Shown here: positions 53,451-63,334 of the stretch, one piece after another
Position numbering within the stretch: position 1 is the stretch's first letter
Layout of the letters: every line of letters starts with the position of its first letter
Origin: Diphasiastrum complanatum
Lineage: Eukaryota; Streptophyta; Lycopodiopsida; Lycopodiales; Lycopodiaceae
DNA: 64,000 bases
Direction: 5' to 3'
Assembly: GCA_029204225.1 (NCBI GenBank)
Contig: CM055095.1
Span: 77,148,471-77,212,470 of the forward strand
Made by a program: the position numbers and the translations under genes
Notes under the pieces: generated by a model
Seen by the model: only the letters and a program-made list of their open reading frames with translations
Told to the model about the DNA's origin: nothing
Database searches by the model: none

Positions 53451-53739
53451 CGTCACTCTACTTTTTTTCGGCCTTGAGCCCGACATTATATATTTTCACA
53501 GTTTTACATTGTGTCTTGTCGGTTTGTGTTTCAATATGGTTTTTTCCAGCATGGTCTACTTAGAAGAGAGAGAGAGAGAGATTCAATATGGTTTCAATGC
53601 TTTGCTCTGCACATGATTTCATTTCACACAATACAGTAGAAAATGATTTAATGGTGGAAAATAACTGAATGGTAGAAAATCACTCAATGGTTCGAAAATG
53701 GATGATAATGGTCTAGAAAATGATAGCAAACTTGATAAA
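53451..53739. other. Intron sequence with a short (GA)n run
   Basis: AGAGAGAGAG run at ~53565-53580 and four loosely repeated GAAAATGA/GGTAGAAAAT words near 53635-53730. No gene. Confidence 0.4.
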
Positions 53740-53890
53740 TGAATTGCTCTCAAAAAATCCTTCCATTTGATACCCATATTGGCACTAAAAAAATTTCCAA
53801 AAAAAAAAAAAAATAGCGTTCCGAGAAACCCTAATGAGAAATCCACGAACGCGATCTGGAATGTGGTCCGGAACGCGATCCGGAAGGATC
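53740..53890. repeat. R1 copy 3 (reversed) with iterated GGTCCGGAACGCG words
   Basis: CATTTGATACCCATATTGGC is the reverse complement of the R1 signature. It is followed by an A-run and then CGTTCCGAG, GAACGCGATCTGGAAT, GGTCCGGAACGCGATCCGGA. R1 plus homopolymer plus a palindromic word block is the same arrangement as at 51424-51612. Confidence 0.6.
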
Positions 53891-53980
53891 GTGAGCTGCA
53901 ACTTTGGTTTCAAGTGCTTTTTTGTTGCTAGTTTTTGCATAGTTTTGCAAGTTGCGTCGCTTTTTCTTGGAAAGTTTTGC

Positions 53981-54920
53981 TATGGCATCTTCTAGTGATA
54001 TTATACATGATTTTAAGAGGATGTGGATGTGAAAGGAGATTTTAGAGCAATTAAAGCCTGGCCATGCACCTGAAAGAGTCAGTGGTATAGGAAATTTGGG
54101 TGGTGGGCCGAGTTCAATTGAAAGAGATGTGGATCTTGGCAGGAAGCGCAAGTTGTCGTCCATTAAGGACTTGAAACCTCCAAAATTTACAGGTGCAATA
54201 GCTGTAAGAACCACAGATGCAGTGAAAAGCTGGGCGCAGAAATGGGAAAAGGCCTTTGGAATATGTGGCATTACCGATGATTCAGAGATGATTGCTGAAG
54301 CTACCTATTGGTTACAAGAATTAGCACAATGATGGTGGAAGAAAGTTGAAAAAGATGGCCTTGGTCCGGATTCTTTGAAGGCATTTCGACAAATGTTTGT
54401 ACAAAACTGGGTGCCTCTTGATGAGAAGAATCGAGCCATGCAACAGTGGACAGGCTTCAAGCAAGGCAATTGGTCGGTTCAAGAATATGTTTGATATAGA
54501 GAGGCATTGGTGAGAATCCCTGAGGAAGTGTCTATGTATTTGCAGGTGTTTCATTTTATTGAAGGACTTATGGAGAGTTTGTGGCCGTTTGTGCGAAAGG
54601 AGCAAACACATCTATCTAGAATGCCATTCGGATGGTTGCAAGAACCTCGGGTGGTCAAGGGCCAACGCCTTGAGGTAAGCGCAAATTCAAGAAGTTCAAA
54701 GGCCAATAGCAATGGCAAGTTCCAGGTGGCCAAAAGGGTAAAGGGGTTGGTTCTCTGAAAGGCAAAGGGTTGTATGGGCAGCTTAATGCCCAAGGGAGTC
54801 AATGCTCTATGTTGTTGCCATAGGACCAAGAGAGGGCAAAATGAGAGAATCTATACTTTGGATGCTTTGGACAACATTGGTGGAAGGAATGTCCACATAG
54901 CCAATTGAGAACCAGTTATA
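53981..54920 (+). pseudogene. Degraded Ty3/gypsy gag (G5)
   Basis: The frame starts near MASSSDIIHDFKRMW with an early stop. Further on come IKDLKPPKFTGAIAVRTTDA and WAQKWEKAFGICGITDDSEM, then a stop followed by WWKKVEKDGLGPDSLKAFRQ. These are the gag core motifs KPPxFxG and WW. A decayed zinc knuckle (CFGQHWWKEC) lies near 54870. Several stops; inactive. Confidence 0.75.
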
Positions 54921-55189
54921 ATTTTCAAGTAGAGCAACAACAACAACCAATGGAAGTAGAAGAGATCTCGCAAGAAGCTAATCCTAATGTTCTGCGATTG
55001 ATGAATGTTTTTGTGGTGCGGAAGGTGGACACGGCTCCTCCTGTGATGTTATCAAAAGCAGCACAGCATGGGTGTAAGGTAAGCTGTGAAAGTATGTATG
55101 TTTTCTGCTAGATATGACTACTAGTACTAGTGAGAGTAGTATGTGGCAGGTGCAAGACAACACTTCAACTAACCTAGACAATGAAATTA
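54921..55189 (+). other. G5 gag-RT spacer
   Basis: Position of the protease, but no DTG-type motif is readable; degraded. Confidence 0.4.
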
Positions 55190-56115
55190 GGAGTTAGTTT
55201 GCAAATGTGTTTACTGATGATTTGCCATTGCATTACCACCTAATAGAAATGTTGAACATAAGATTGAGCTTATTCCTGGATCCTGTCTTGTAAGTAGACC
55301 ACCTTATAGAATGAGTTTGAGAGAGGAAGAGGAGGTGAGGAAGATGAGGAAGATGCCAGAGGATTATCTTGCACATGGGCAGATCAGACCTAGCTTCTCA
55401 CCTTTTGCCTTGCCGAAAAAAGAAGGATAGGTCTTGGCGTATGTGTGTGCATTATCGAGGCCTCAATAAGATAACTATTAAGCATCGATATCCTATGCCA
55501 CATATTGATGATTTGCTTGATGCTCTTCATGGTGCTACTGTGTTTAGTAAGATAAACTAGAAGACGGGGCATCATCAGGTTAGCATGAAGAGGATGTTCA
55601 TAAAACTGCCTTCCGAACTTCTTTAACTATGAGTATCTTGTGATTTCCTTTGGTCTAAACTAACGCCCCAGCTACGTTCATGATATTGATGAATGATTTG
55701 CTCAGACCGTATATGGGTAAGTTTGATGTAAACTTTATTGATGATATTTTGACTTACAGTGCAGGGGAGGCCAAGCATGTGACCCACCTTAGGACTATGT
55801 TGTCTACCTTGAGGGAAAACAAATTGTTTGCTAATGCAAAAAAGAGCAAACTTTTTAAAAAGGAAATTGAGTATCTAGGTCATATTGTGATTGATGATGG
55901 AGTAAGATTGGGTCTTAAAAAAATTGCCGTGATCGTTGCATGGCTTGTGCTAGCTAATTTGACAACATTGCAATCTTTCCTAGGATTGGCGGTGTTCTAT
56001 AGTAAATATGTTAAAGACTACTCCCGTATCGCAAAGCCTTGTTTGATTTAACTCAAAAGAACAAGTTTGGTGAGTGGACTGAACTGCAACAAGCAATCTT
56101 TGATCAGTTAACTAT
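55190..56115 (+). pseudogene. Degraded G5 reverse transcriptase
   Basis: Readable pieces include [40 protein letters not shown] and, after stops and shifts, LMNDLLRPYMGKFDVNFIDD with the FIDD version of the catalytic YxDD. IEYLGHIVIDDGVRL and LQSFLGLAVFYSKYVKDYSR belong to the RT end and RNase H connection. The scrap at 11050-11570 resembles this family. Confidence 0.82.
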
Positions 56116-56119
56116 TAGG

Positions 56120-56740
56120 TCGATCATCAGGTGAAACAACAATGCTTGTTAGAACCGAGTAATATCCATGAGTAGTAGAAAAGAAGATACACCTTTGTTG
56201 GAGTTTACAAAACTAAGCCACACATAAATGATGATCACAATCTTGACCAATAAGAGATTCATAATGATGTAAGTAATCTTTCAGTTAATGACCTCAGAAC
56301 CCATAAGTATCTTAACATCCAAGATACGCATCAACTCTATTTAAAAACTAGAAGTAAATTTAGTATCTGGATAAGTGAGAATCAATTGTGGAAGACCATG
56401 TATATGATATCTTAGAAATAAAGAGCCAACCACATTGCTATGCATAAATAGTACTTTTGATGGGTATGAAATGAGCTTGCTTAAAGAACCTATCAACTAC
56501 CACCAAACAAGAGGCATGGTGATTTGTAGTATAAGGCAAGCCAAGGATAAATTCCATAGAGATGTTTCTCCAGTAGTGGAAAGGATTAGGCCAATTTTGT
56601 AGGAGTCCATTAAACTTGTCACGAGAATAGTTATTACAAGCACAAAAAGTACAAGCTAGGATATAGTGGGCAAGCTCAAATTTTGAAGTGAGCAGCAGAC
56701 TTCTGGAATCTATAGTGGCCACCAACTGTGGAAGAATGAG
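56120..56740 (-). pseudogene. G1-family integrase fragment, antisense
   Basis: The minus strand reads FNGLLQNWPNPFHYWRNISM and EFILGLP, then VVVDRFFKQAHFIPIKST. G1 has LLQSWPIPHHQWPNIS and FIVGLP at the same place; the first catalytic Asp is replaced (SMEF for STDF). Upstream CTFCACNNYSRDK matches the HHCC zinc region. Inactive. Confidence 0.8.
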
Positions 56741-56967
56741 CAGCAGTAATGTTTGTCTATTCCTCGATCTGCTTATGTCCGTCGTCGTTATATTGCTGCA
56801 GAGTTCGATGAGATTCTGCAAAAGTGTCTCTATTTCCAACGTAAGAGCCCAGACCACATTGCTTGTGATTGCCGCCAAACCCCTTCCAATACCATTGTTG
56901 TTTACTATCATGAAGGGGTTGCTCTAATGAGTCTGATGTGTTTATATCCAAATCCTTAATGAGCTTG
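56741..56967 (+). pseudogene. G1-family element G6, gag end (sense), cut by G4b
   Basis: The frame reads YVRRRYIAAEFDEILQKCLY and FQRKSPDHIACDC, a decayed zinc knuckle (first Cys pair damaged) matching the G1 gag end. It is interrupted at GCTTG by the G4b insertion; the ELDPFLAPHAPTND continuation is at 60718 onward. Confidence 0.8.
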
Positions 56968-57322
56968 TGTTATGAGCTTGTAACCAGTGCCGAACCCTAG
57001 AGAACACAGATAGGTCAGATACCGTAGTCAGGGTCGTGTCCAGCGTACACGACCAACAGGGCAAGACAGTGTGAGTAGTGTGCCCCAGCACGGTCGATAG
57101 CCATGGCGGGCCTAACACAGCCTAGGGACCCTGTCAGCAGGATAGGGCCCCCAGTTGGGTCTCGACGTGCAGTCGGCCACGTCAGTGACACGTGGCCGAC
57201 ACTTGGCAGTTGCATGCTACCAGTCCTCACACTGGGCTAGGAGGGGCTTACTCTATATCAGGGAGTAGGCAAGGTTGGGTGAATTTAGTGTTTGCCCTAC
57301 TGTGGTGTTAGGATCTATGACA
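56968..57322 (+). repeat. 5' LTR of G4b
   Basis: 355 bp from TGTTATGAGC to TCTATGACA. One extra C separates it from the primer site, as in G4a. Confidence 0.88.
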
Positions 57323-57323
57323 C

Positions 57324-57335
57324 TGGTATCAGAGC
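57324..57335 (+). promoter_or_regulatory. Primer binding site of G4b
   Basis: TGGTATCAGAGC, initiator Met type. Confidence 0.9.
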
Positions 57336-58224
57336 CATCTCCATCTTTGGGGGCTAAGTAGCAGCAGGGAGAAAGTAGAGAGATTGCTTAGAATCTCTTA
57401 AAACTTTGGTAAATAGGAGAGACAGATCCAGCGCTGGAGGAGTAGCTTTCTACTGTGAAAATCTCCATTGAATCATCTTCCTTTGAGTGGGAATATGAGT
57501 TAGATTTCTGAGACAGATCCATCGCTGTAGAAAACAGCTATTTATCCTTCGTTTTCAGAGGGTAATTCTCAGATTTCAGAGGAAATAGAAATCAGAAGTA
57601 AGGGCCAGAACCAGCGCTGTCAGAAGAGTGCTTAACTCTCGATTTTCAAGTGCCAAACTGAAATTGTTGAGCAGGTTTTGGACAGAGGAAGGTAGGCAGG
57701 GTCTGAGAAGACCATCGCGTGCTGATTGTAAGCTTCATCCTTCAAATTGAAGCTCAGACATCTGAAGTTGGGCACCTACAGAAGCCCTCAGATCAGCGAC
57801 CTACTATCTGAAGCTAAATCAGAGAAGCAAGCGGGCTTTTGAGCCTTAAATTGGACAAATTGGACTAGATAGGTGGCTGTCCAGACAGCAAGGGCAGAGA
57901 TATCAAAAATTCCGGATTTCTTTTGGTAAATTTTCGGTTTTTACTCAGTTTGTTGGAGCCCCATACCTGAAATCAGATCAGTCAGCTACTCAACTCAAGA
58001 ACCGGGAAAGTTGGCACCGTTTTGGAGCTTCAAACTGGGATTTTCCGGGACAGCAGGTCTGAAATCTTGGGTAAAAGAGCTGAGAGGGTTCCTCTTCGTA
58101 ATTTCTTTGGAAGTACAATCCTCAGAAACAGCTAAGTCATCTTTCCTTTCCCTTGTACAGTTGTAAATTAGTCTTTTGACTTTTTTTCATCAGAAGTTAA
58201 GGTACCTCTCTTTCAGTTCCGAAG
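57336..58224 (+). promoter_or_regulatory. G4b leader with CAGCGCTG words
   Basis: CCAGCGCTGGAGG (57428), CCATCGCTGTAG (57511) and CCAGCGCTGTCAG (57612) are regularly spaced at about 80-100 bp, as in G4a. No reading frame. Confidence 0.6.
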
Positions 58225-58668
58225 ATGACCACTCCTCAGGGACCTGATCAACCCCCGGAGAGAGGCTTCGACGAACTTGAAACAGAAGCCTTGGCTTATA
58301 GTAAAGGGAAAGAACCCATGGAAATGGAAGAACAGGAACAGTTCGCCGAAGAACTCGACGAACTGGTTACCAAGGAGCAGTTTCTCCAGTTGGTAACAGA
58401 AGTGGATGAACTGAAGTTGGCATTAGCCAATTTCAAGTCCAGTGTGGATGACTCGTTCGCTGAACTCAAGAGCTTGACTTTGAGTTCCGCGAAAGGAAGC
58501 CTTCCTTCCACTTCTCAGTTGTCCCCTTCTCCACTTCCATCAGTTTTGGGTGAGACTTTACAGTCTCACTTCAGTGTCTTTAAAGATTTAAAGCCTCCTA
58601 CTTTTAATGGGGAAGAGAAGGATAGAAATGCTGACCTCTGCAATGCTAGCGAGACCCGCATGACCTAG
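58225..58668 (+). pseudogene. G4b gag N-terminal part
   Basis: The frame starts MTTPQGPDQPPERGFDELET and carries an acidic coiled-coil-like stretch, then LTLSSAKGSLPSTSQLSPSP and VFKDLKPPTFNGEEKDRN. It then jumps to ADLCNASETRMT and a stop. G4a has the full gag core and zinc knuckle at the jump, so about 900 bp has been deleted here. It shows the authentic gag N-terminus of the family. Confidence 0.85.
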
Positions 58669-59520
58669 TATGTATGCATGGGAAAGTTGGTAACCAGTCA
58701 GTAAGAGTTATGGTTGATGATGGGGCAACCCATAATTTCATCAACTACACCCTGGTTAAAAAGCTTAAACTTCCAGAAGTACCTAGTCAGCATAGGTACA
58801 TAGTTTCGTTAGCTAAGGGTGAAGATAAGAAAATATGGGAAACTATGGTAAGTAATTTGAATCTTGGTATTCAGGGGTACCAAGATGAAATAAACTTTCA
58901 GATAATGCACTTGGATCGCACATACATTGTTCTCGGGAGAGATTGGCTCTACAATTTAGGACCTTCTCTTCACAGAAATTATCAGGAGAACACCCTCAGC
59001 TTTCAGCATAAAGGCCGAGAGATCCAGTTGCATGGGGAGCATGATGTTCCCAACAGTCCTATGGTCTGCAGTTCAGAGCTCTGTTAGCTAATCGGAGACG
59101 AAGACCATCAGGTATTCTTATGTGACTTTCAGTTTATTCCTGAAGTTTCTATTTCCAGTTCTATACAATAGAAAATCAGTAAATTAGAAACTTTGTTGTC
59201 TAGATTTAAAGATGTTTTTCCTGAAGATTTGCCACATGGTTTGCCACCTAGCAGAGAGGTAGATCATGTAATAAACCTAGTACCAGGTACAACACCTGTT
59301 TCTAAACCTCCGTATCGGGTCAGCCGAACAGAGGATGAAGAAATAACTAGGCAGTTAACAGATTATCTTGGGAAAGGCCAAATTCAGACCAGTAGTTCAC
59401 CATGGGCCTCACCAGTCCTATTGGTGAAAAAGAAAGAGGGGTCTATGCGTCTTTGCGTAGATTACAGAGCCCTCAATAAAGTCACAATTAAGAATAAAGT
59501 ACCCTATGCCTCGGGCAGAC
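58669..59520 (+). pseudogene. G4b protease and RT start
   Basis: The frame 58674-59087 carries VRVMVDDGATHNFINYTLVK (again DDG at the protease site) and TYIVLGRDWLYNLGPS. After two stops come [20 protein letters not shown] and [13 protein letters not shown], then [19 protein letters not shown], the RT entry. A frame change near 59505 leads into the next frame. Confidence 0.87.
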
Positions 59521-60120
59521 AAGCTGTTTGATCAACTCGACGGGGCTAAGTTTTTCAGTAAAATAGACCTCAGATCGGGATATCATCAAGTCCGTATAAA
59601 GTCGGAAGATGTCTCGAAAACAACTTTTAGGACTCGTCACGGTCATTATGAGTTTAAGGTGATGCCATTTGGGCTCACAAATGCTCCAGCTACCTTCTTG
59701 ACCTTGATGAACAGTGTCCTCATACCATACTTGGGTAAGTTTGTAGTCGTATTTTTAGATGACATCCTCGTCTACAGCAAAACGAGGAAGGAGCATCTAA
59801 AACACCTCAAAAAGGTGTTTCGACTGCTCAGAAAGCATAAGCTTTATGCTAAACAATCCAAGTGTGAATTCTTCGTTGAAGAAGTAGCATATTTGGGTCA
59901 CATTATCTCGTCAGATGGGATTAAGATGGACCCGAATAAGGTTAAAGCCATACTGAGTTGGCTGAGACCTCAGAATATTTTAGAACTTCAGATCTTTCTT
60001 GGTTTGGCGGGATATTACAGACGATTTGTCAAGGAATATGCTCAGATAGCAGTTCCCATGACAAATCTTCTTAAGGGGAACCAAAATGGCTCATTTTATT
60101 CCGACCAAAACAACCGTTAG
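59506..60120 (+). pseudogene. G4b reverse transcriptase, cut before RNase H
   Basis: An open 204-codon frame has [59 protein letters not shown] and the catalytic [13 protein letters not shown]. It ends with [20 protein letters not shown] and [19 protein letters not shown]. At ~60085 it jumps directly into integrase ([10 protein letters not shown] in another frame), so RNase H and the integrase zinc module are deleted. Confidence 0.88.
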
Positions 60121-60686
60121 AGCTCCAGAGTTAGCGAGGTTGTTTGTAGATGGGCTATTTAAATTGTACGGTCTACTTTCCGGAATAGTCAGCGACGGGA
60201 CAGTAAGTTTACTGGAAATTTTTGGAGGGCAGTATTCCATCATCTCCATACTAAACTTAATATGAGTACCATCGACCATCCACAGACGGACGGTCAAACA
60301 GAGAGGGTAAATCAGGTGCTGGAGGATATGCTTCATGCATACGTCAGCAAGAGGCAGACTAATTGGGAGGAGTATCTCTCAATATTAATGTTTGCTTACA
60401 ACATTACCAAACATTCAGCTACGGGATATGGCCCATTTATGCTGATGTACGGTTTTCAGCCACGCTCACCCACAGCTGTAGGGTTTAAACAAGAAAAAGT
60501 TGAAGCAGCCAGAAACTTTTTACAGGACCCAAACCAGATGATAGAACACGCTAAGCGTAGCATTAGATAGTCCCAGGATCGAGCCAGGCATTATTCAGAT
60601 CCACACAGACAGGATGTGCAGTTCTCCACTGGTGAGAAAGTCTACTTGAGAGTCCCAGTTGACTCTAAAACCGTCAAATCAGGAGT
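60086..60686 (+). pseudogene. G4b integrase core
   Basis: The sequence encodes [20 protein letters not shown], then GIVSDG(T) where the usual second catalytic Asp motif SDRDxxF is damaged by a small deletion. After a frame change comes STIDHPQTDGQTERVNQVLE with the catalytic Glu, then YNITKHSATGYGPFMLMYGF. It stops at KTVKSG and enters the truncated LTR. Confidence 0.85.
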
Positions 60687-60717
60687 TTGCCCTACTGTGG
60701 TGTTAGGATCTATGACA
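60687..60717 (+). repeat. Truncated 3' LTR of G4b
   Basis: Only the last ~31-34 bp remain (TTTGCCCTACTGTGG ... ATCTATGACA), followed by TSD GCTTG. Confidence 0.87.
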
Positions 60718-61489
60718 GCTTGACCCTTTTCTTGCGCCTCATGCTCCTACTAATGACATCCTCCTTGCTACATGTCATGCTCAGCTTGCTTACGCTACTT
60801 GGGCTGGGCTGATTGGTTTGCTTCACTTTGCGCAGGTACATTAGACATGACTTAGCAGACACTTACATTCCTACATGGTATTGTGACCCATTCACTTGTT
60901 TATATTGATTCTCAGGGGGATTACTAGCTGACTACTGGGAAGCAGGTTATGCGTAACTTGCCGGAGGCTCATTGTGCAACTCCAGAGTGCCTCGGTTGAT
61001 GCTTCTATTGCTATGACGTAGGTTCCTATATCTCAGGTGTTTCTGCCTTATTATAGTAGTATTCTCATGTCTTTTTGGAACCTACATCTCTACCACCATT
61101 ACGTGATGTCAACCACCATAATGACTTGCTTCCTAGTTCCACTCTTCCTTCCCGTCCTCCTTATCAGATGTCTAGAGTCGAATGAGGTCTAGCTCCATAC
61201 TTTTGCACTCTTACATCAGGGCCTTATTGTTCCTAGTCATAGTCCTTTTGGTGCCCCTATACTCCTTGTTGATAATACGATGGGACCAAATGCCTTTGCA
61301 TTGACTATGGAGCCTTAAACAAGTTGACTATTTAAAACCAATATCCCAATCCTCATTGGATGACCTCTTTGATTAATTTGGTACCTCCAAGATCTTTTCC
61401 AAAGTTGACCTCTGTTCTGGATACCACTAGATTAGGATATACCCTTCTAATGAGTATAACTTTTCGTACTGACCTTGGTCTTTATGAGT
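60718..61489 (+). pseudogene. G6 (G1 family) gag end, protease and RT start
   Basis: The frame resumes with ELDPFLAPHAPTNDILLATC and HAQLAYATWAG, matching the G1 gag-pol overlap. The protease centre (DTGSTHS) is deleted. TTGKQVMRNLPEAHCAT and PPYQMSRVE follow, then LCIDYGALNKLTI and decayed [12 protein letters not shown]-like codons. It is cut at ~61489 by copia A'. Confidence 0.78.
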
Positions 61490-61577
61490 TGTAGGAAAGC
61501 AAGAGTCAAGTCACCAAGATCTAGTTATCAATCAATCTCCACAGAAAACAAGAGAGAAGAGGCTGGGTGCCCAACTC

Positions 61578-61612
<35 letters not shown>

Positions 61613-61952
61613 AACAACAAGAGCAATGGAGAGCAATGCTTAGCCAAACTGTAAAAATGGAATACACATTGAGCATCTAAGTACTCTACCTGGATGTGAC
61701 CAAATCCCACCAAACCCTAAGGTTAACCACTTACTAAATGTAGGGCACCCCCACAAGTCAAGATAGGGCCCCTAAACAAAATTAGACCCCTAAGGACCCA
61801 CGAGTCAGTACGTGACCAAAATTGGGTCCAACTGAACTTAAGACAAACTTAAGATGGCCTAAATAACTAAATACCCATGGTTACACAAATCTCGACCTTT
61901 TGGGTCAAAGTAACCTATGGATTAACTTTAGCATAGTCATTTATTTCTAACA
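61490..61952 (-). repeat. 3' LTR of copia A'
   Basis: 463 bp from TGTAGGAAAG to TTTCTAACA on the + strand, with an uninterrupted (AG)n run at about 61580-61609. Confidence 0.88.
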
Positions 61953-61960
61953 CCCTCCTT
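61953..61960 (-). promoter_or_regulatory. Polypurine tract of copia A'
   Basis: CCCTCCTT is the reverse complement of AAGGAGGG and adjoins the LTR. Confidence 0.83.
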
Positions 61961-61989
61961 AAATGACAATGCAAAGACTGAAATCTTCA

Positions 61990-62772
61990 CTATGTAACAA
62001 AACCAACACGTGGTATCAAATTTAAAGCTTTGCATAAAGCTTCAAATCTGACTCTAGGCAACGCCTTAGTGAAGATGTCCGCAATATTATCCTCCGTAGG
62101 ACAATATTCAAGTAAAATGTCGCCATCATGAAGTCTCTCCGGAACAAAGTGATAATGGATCTCGATGTGCTTCGTCCTCGCATGAAAAACAGGATTCCGT
62201 GCAATGGCAATAGCACTTTGACTATCACGCAAGATAAGAGTGGCTGAGGGCTCGCCAAACTTCATGTCAACAAGTAGTCTTCTCAACCATAAACACTCTG
62301 TTGTGGTTGAAAATATCGCTCTATATTCTGCCTCACTAGAAGAAGTAACAACAGTGGGCTGCTTTTTACTTGACCACGAAATTGCAGAATTTCCATAGAA
62401 AAAGCAATGTCCACTTGTAGAGCGTCTAGTGTCTTGATCTCCACCCCAATCCGAGTCACTAAAACCAACCAAACATGCATCATCACAAGCAGGAAAAACT
62501 AGTCCATGACTTCTTGTTCCTTGAAGATATTGAAAGATCCTCTTCAACGCTTTCCAATGTGATGTCATCGGGGCATGCATGAATTGACTCATGACACTAT
62601 AAGAAATGTCCGGTCTTGAATTACATAGGTAAATGAGACAGCCAATAGCTTGACAATATAAAGTAGTGTCAAATGATTCACCATCACCTTGACTACTTAA
62701 TTTCAGACCTATCTCCATAGGTGTAGCAACCGGCTTGCAATCTTCCATCAAAGAGAGCCTTTCCACAGCCAA
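61990..62772 (-). CDS. Intact copia RNase H frame of A'
   Basis: A 260-codon uninterrupted frame. Its first eight residues come from leader sequence; from MEDCKPVATPM on it is the RT-RNase H connection and RNase H. It includes SRPDISYSVMSQFM, GFSDSDWGGDQDTRRSTSGH, SSSEAEYRAIFSTTTECLWL, RDSQSAIAIARNP and TEDNIADIFTKALPR, so the catalytic Asp-Glu-Asp positions are present. The fusion start codon arises at the deletion junction. Whether it is translated is unknown. It shows the family's complete RNase H, which is broken in A1. Confidence 0.82.
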   Translation of the reverse strand: MAVERLSLMEDCKPVATPMEIGLKLSSQGDGESFDTTLYCQAIGCLIYLCNSRPDISYSVMSQFMHAPMTSHWKALKRIFQYLQGTRSHGLVFPACDDACLVGFSDSDWGGDQDTRRSTSGHCFFYGNSAISWSSKKQPTVVTSSSEAEYRAIFSTTTECLWLRRLLVDMKFGEPSATLILRDSQSAIAIARNPVFHARTKHIEIHYHFVPERLHDGDILLEYCPTEDNIADIFTKALPRVRFEALCKALNLIPRVGFVT

Positions 62773-63322
62773 ATCTACTAAAAAATTCTACACAAAAAAA
62801 CCAGCTTTTTGAAAATTAGGTTAGCTTCAATTGAAGCCTACACCAAAACCCAATTAGGAAGCCAAATAGTGTGATCAACACACACTCTAATAGGGCTGTT
62901 GAAAGCGCCCTACTACCTGCTGAGAATCTGCAAATTTCTAGCCACAAGTTGACCTAACCCTGAATAGGGTTTGCTGAATTTTGGGCGCCCTCCTACACAA
63001 TGCAAACCTAAAAACAAAAACAGCAAGATAAGGAGACACCACAACCAAAAATCAGTAGCAGATTTTTGGGCGCCCTCCTCCAAACAAAACTTGCTGAAAA
63101 TTGGTTGCATAAAAATCAGATTTGAGATTCTGATTTTTGGATGCCAAAAATTGCTCCTCCAAGATCTCTGATGGCCGCCCTCCTTCAACTTGAACAGAGA
63201 CAAAAAAGCTGATCCAAACTCCACTTGAAAAGATCAGCAAGATGCTGAAATTTCACAACAAAAAGCAAAGAAGCTCCTCTTCTGATAGGGCGCCAACAAA
63301 CAAGCTTGCTGCAAATCAGGTA
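62773..63322 (-). promoter_or_regulatory. Copia A' leader
   Basis: Matches the A1 leader (17165-17830), including the GGGCGCCC words near 62908, 62980, 63068 and 63288 with their AAAAATCAG neighbours. Confidence 0.75.
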
Positions 63323-63334
63323 GCTCTGATACCA
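63323..63334 (-). promoter_or_regulatory. Primer binding site of copia A'
   Basis: GCTCTGATACCA adjoining TGTAGG of the LTR. Confidence 0.9.

Larger units (their letters stand above)
56963..60722 (+). mobile_element. Ty3/gypsy G4b, multiply deleted, target duplication GCTTG
   Basis: GCTTG at 56963-56967 and 60718-60722 flanks the element, and joining the flanks restores the G6 frame. Contents: full 5' LTR, primer site, leader, partial gag, protease, RT, integrase core and a 3' LTR of only ~34 bp. Most of gag with its zinc knuckle, RNase H, the integrase zinc module, the integrase C-terminus and most of the 3' LTR are deleted at clean junctions. Confidence 0.9.
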
